Part shown: positions 63,150 to 64,000 of the stretch, piece by piece | Layout: every line of letters starts with the position of its first letter | How positions within the stretch are numbered: the stretch's first letter is position 1 | NCBI GenBank assembly: GCA_029721435.1 | Contig: CM056592.1 | Coordinates: 35,847,611 to 35,911,610, forward strand | DNA length: 64,000 nucleotides | Reading direction: 5' to 3' | Origin: Gymnothorax reevesii | Lineage: Eukaryota > Chordata > Actinopteri > Anguilliformes > Muraenidae | Notes under the pieces: model-generated | Seen by the model: only the letters and a program-made list of their open reading frames with translations | What the model was told of the DNA's origin: nothing | Database searches by the model: none | Program-made: the position numbers and the translations under genes

Positions 63150-64000
63150 TTTTGTCACATGACCTGGACCTTGAAGACCTAAGTCAAATCCAATATGGTG
63201 TGTTTGATCAGCATACATGATTTGTCATTAGTATCCAATACCAAAGATCTAAAGCCAACATTAAAGGCCGTTTTGGTCATTACCTGGAGCTTGCTGCCCA
63301 AGGTCAAATCCAATGTCGAAAACAACCAGCATACATGAATTGTTATTAGCGCCCAATTCATACCTAAGCTCTTAAAACAATATTAACCAAATATAGGCCA
63401 TTTCTTTCATATAACCTTGAGGCCCAACATAAAATTTGACTAACTGCCTCAGAATGTTCAGCGTACATGCTTTCCTATAGGTGACCCAAACGTACCTGAG
63501 CTCTAATTGCCATATTCAGCAAGTTAGATGCAGATTTTTGCCATTTGATCTTGACGCCCAGAATGCCGAGAATGTTTGGCTTACATGATTCCCTAAAGGC
63601 GCCTCACACATACCTAAGCTCTAAATCCCATATTAAGTTGTTATAACACATTTTTGCCATTTGACCTTCACCTTGAGGCTCAAGGTCCAGTTCAAACAAC
63701 CGAGAATGTTTTGCATACATGATTCCCTATAGGTACCTCATATATATCGAAGTTCTAAATGTCATAGCACAAGTTATAGCACATTTTTGCCATTTGGCCT
63801 TGACCTTGAGGCCCAAGGTCAAATGTGACTGAATCCCAATGTTTGGCATTCCCGATTCCCTATTGGTGCCTCATACATACCTGAGCTCTAAATGCTATAT
63901 TAAGAGAGTTATAGCACATTTTTTCCATTTGTCCTTGACCTTTCAGCTCAAGGTCAAATTCGAACAACTGACAACGTTCGGCAAGCATGATATGCTGTAC
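63150..64000. repeat. Tandem repeat with TGACCTTGA/TCAAGGTCA half-sites, continues past the window
   Basis: Degenerate units of about 120-134 bp, recognised by AAGGTCAAAT-like pieces near 63180, 63299, 63430, 63690, 63818 and 63950, and by CATACATGATTCCCTATAGG, ACCTGAGCTCTAAAT and TTTTTGCCATTTGACCTTGA between them. The units grow more alike toward the right edge. No coding capacity. Confidence 0.8.

Overview
This is vertebrate genomic DNA, most likely from a ray-finned fish. Two multi-exon genes with GT-AG introns are embedded in dense, nested transposon sequence. The elements are fish-typical: a V-SINE-like SINE, Tc1-like transposons, a CR1/L2-like LINE, palindromic MITEs and a retrovirus-like provirus. 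The species cannot be named from sequence alone.

Genes. (1) wipi1, + strand, 948-36053. Seven 3' coding exons encode the last 265 residues of a PROPPIN WD-repeat autophagy protein, including the FRRG phosphoinositide-binding motif and the stop codon. The N-terminal part lies upstream of the window. (2) arsg (arylsulfatase G), - strand, 58619-41941. Eleven coding exons join in phase into a complete 522-residue sulfatase with the CxPSR formylglycine motif and the other active-site residues intact. The genes are tail to tail with about 5.9 kb between stop codons. Human WIPI1 and ARSG are also tail to tail, which supports orthology.

Layout. 1-1281: wipi1 exons and intron. 1282-8241: an antisense provirus with two 633-bp LTRs that look identical, a 5-bp target duplication, a tRNA-Pro-type primer site and a rearranged, defective interior; it sits 33 bp past a wipi1 splice donor. 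8467-10628: SINE, DNA-transposon remnant and palindromic repeat. 10947-11054: wipi1 exon. 12700-32176: one old CR1/L2-like LINE split by a Tc1-like transposon (13949-15546), an inverted composite repeat (15608-18281) and a 12.4-kb head-to-tail array of four copies of the same composite repeat (18699-31065), the array being bounded by an 8-bp duplication of LINE sequence. 32593-36053: last four wipi1 exons. 36-42 kb: intergenic MITEs. 41.9-58.6 kb: arsg, with a piggyBac-like MITE family, a 3.6-kb Tc1-like element carrying a 2-kb insertion, and a 156-bp minisatellite. 58.6-64 kb: upstream of arsg, with palindromic and tandem repeats; no further gene was recognised.

The most unusual feature is the composite-repeat array. 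It is hierarchical: about 0.3-kb related segments form 0.91-kb units, which form 2.6-3.6-kb copies, which form the array. It is studded with CTCF-core-like AGRGGGCGCT motifs and ETS-like ACTTCCTG motifs, and hairpin-forming modules end several copies. No protein-coding capacity was recognised in it.

The two genes act in different lysosome-related processes: WIPI1 in phosphoinositide-dependent autophagosome formation, ARSG in lysosomal sulfate ester hydrolysis. Nothing in the window shows direct co-regulation. All exon boundaries were read by eye from splice consensus, phase and similarity to the known vertebrate families; none was tested by alignment software or RNA data.
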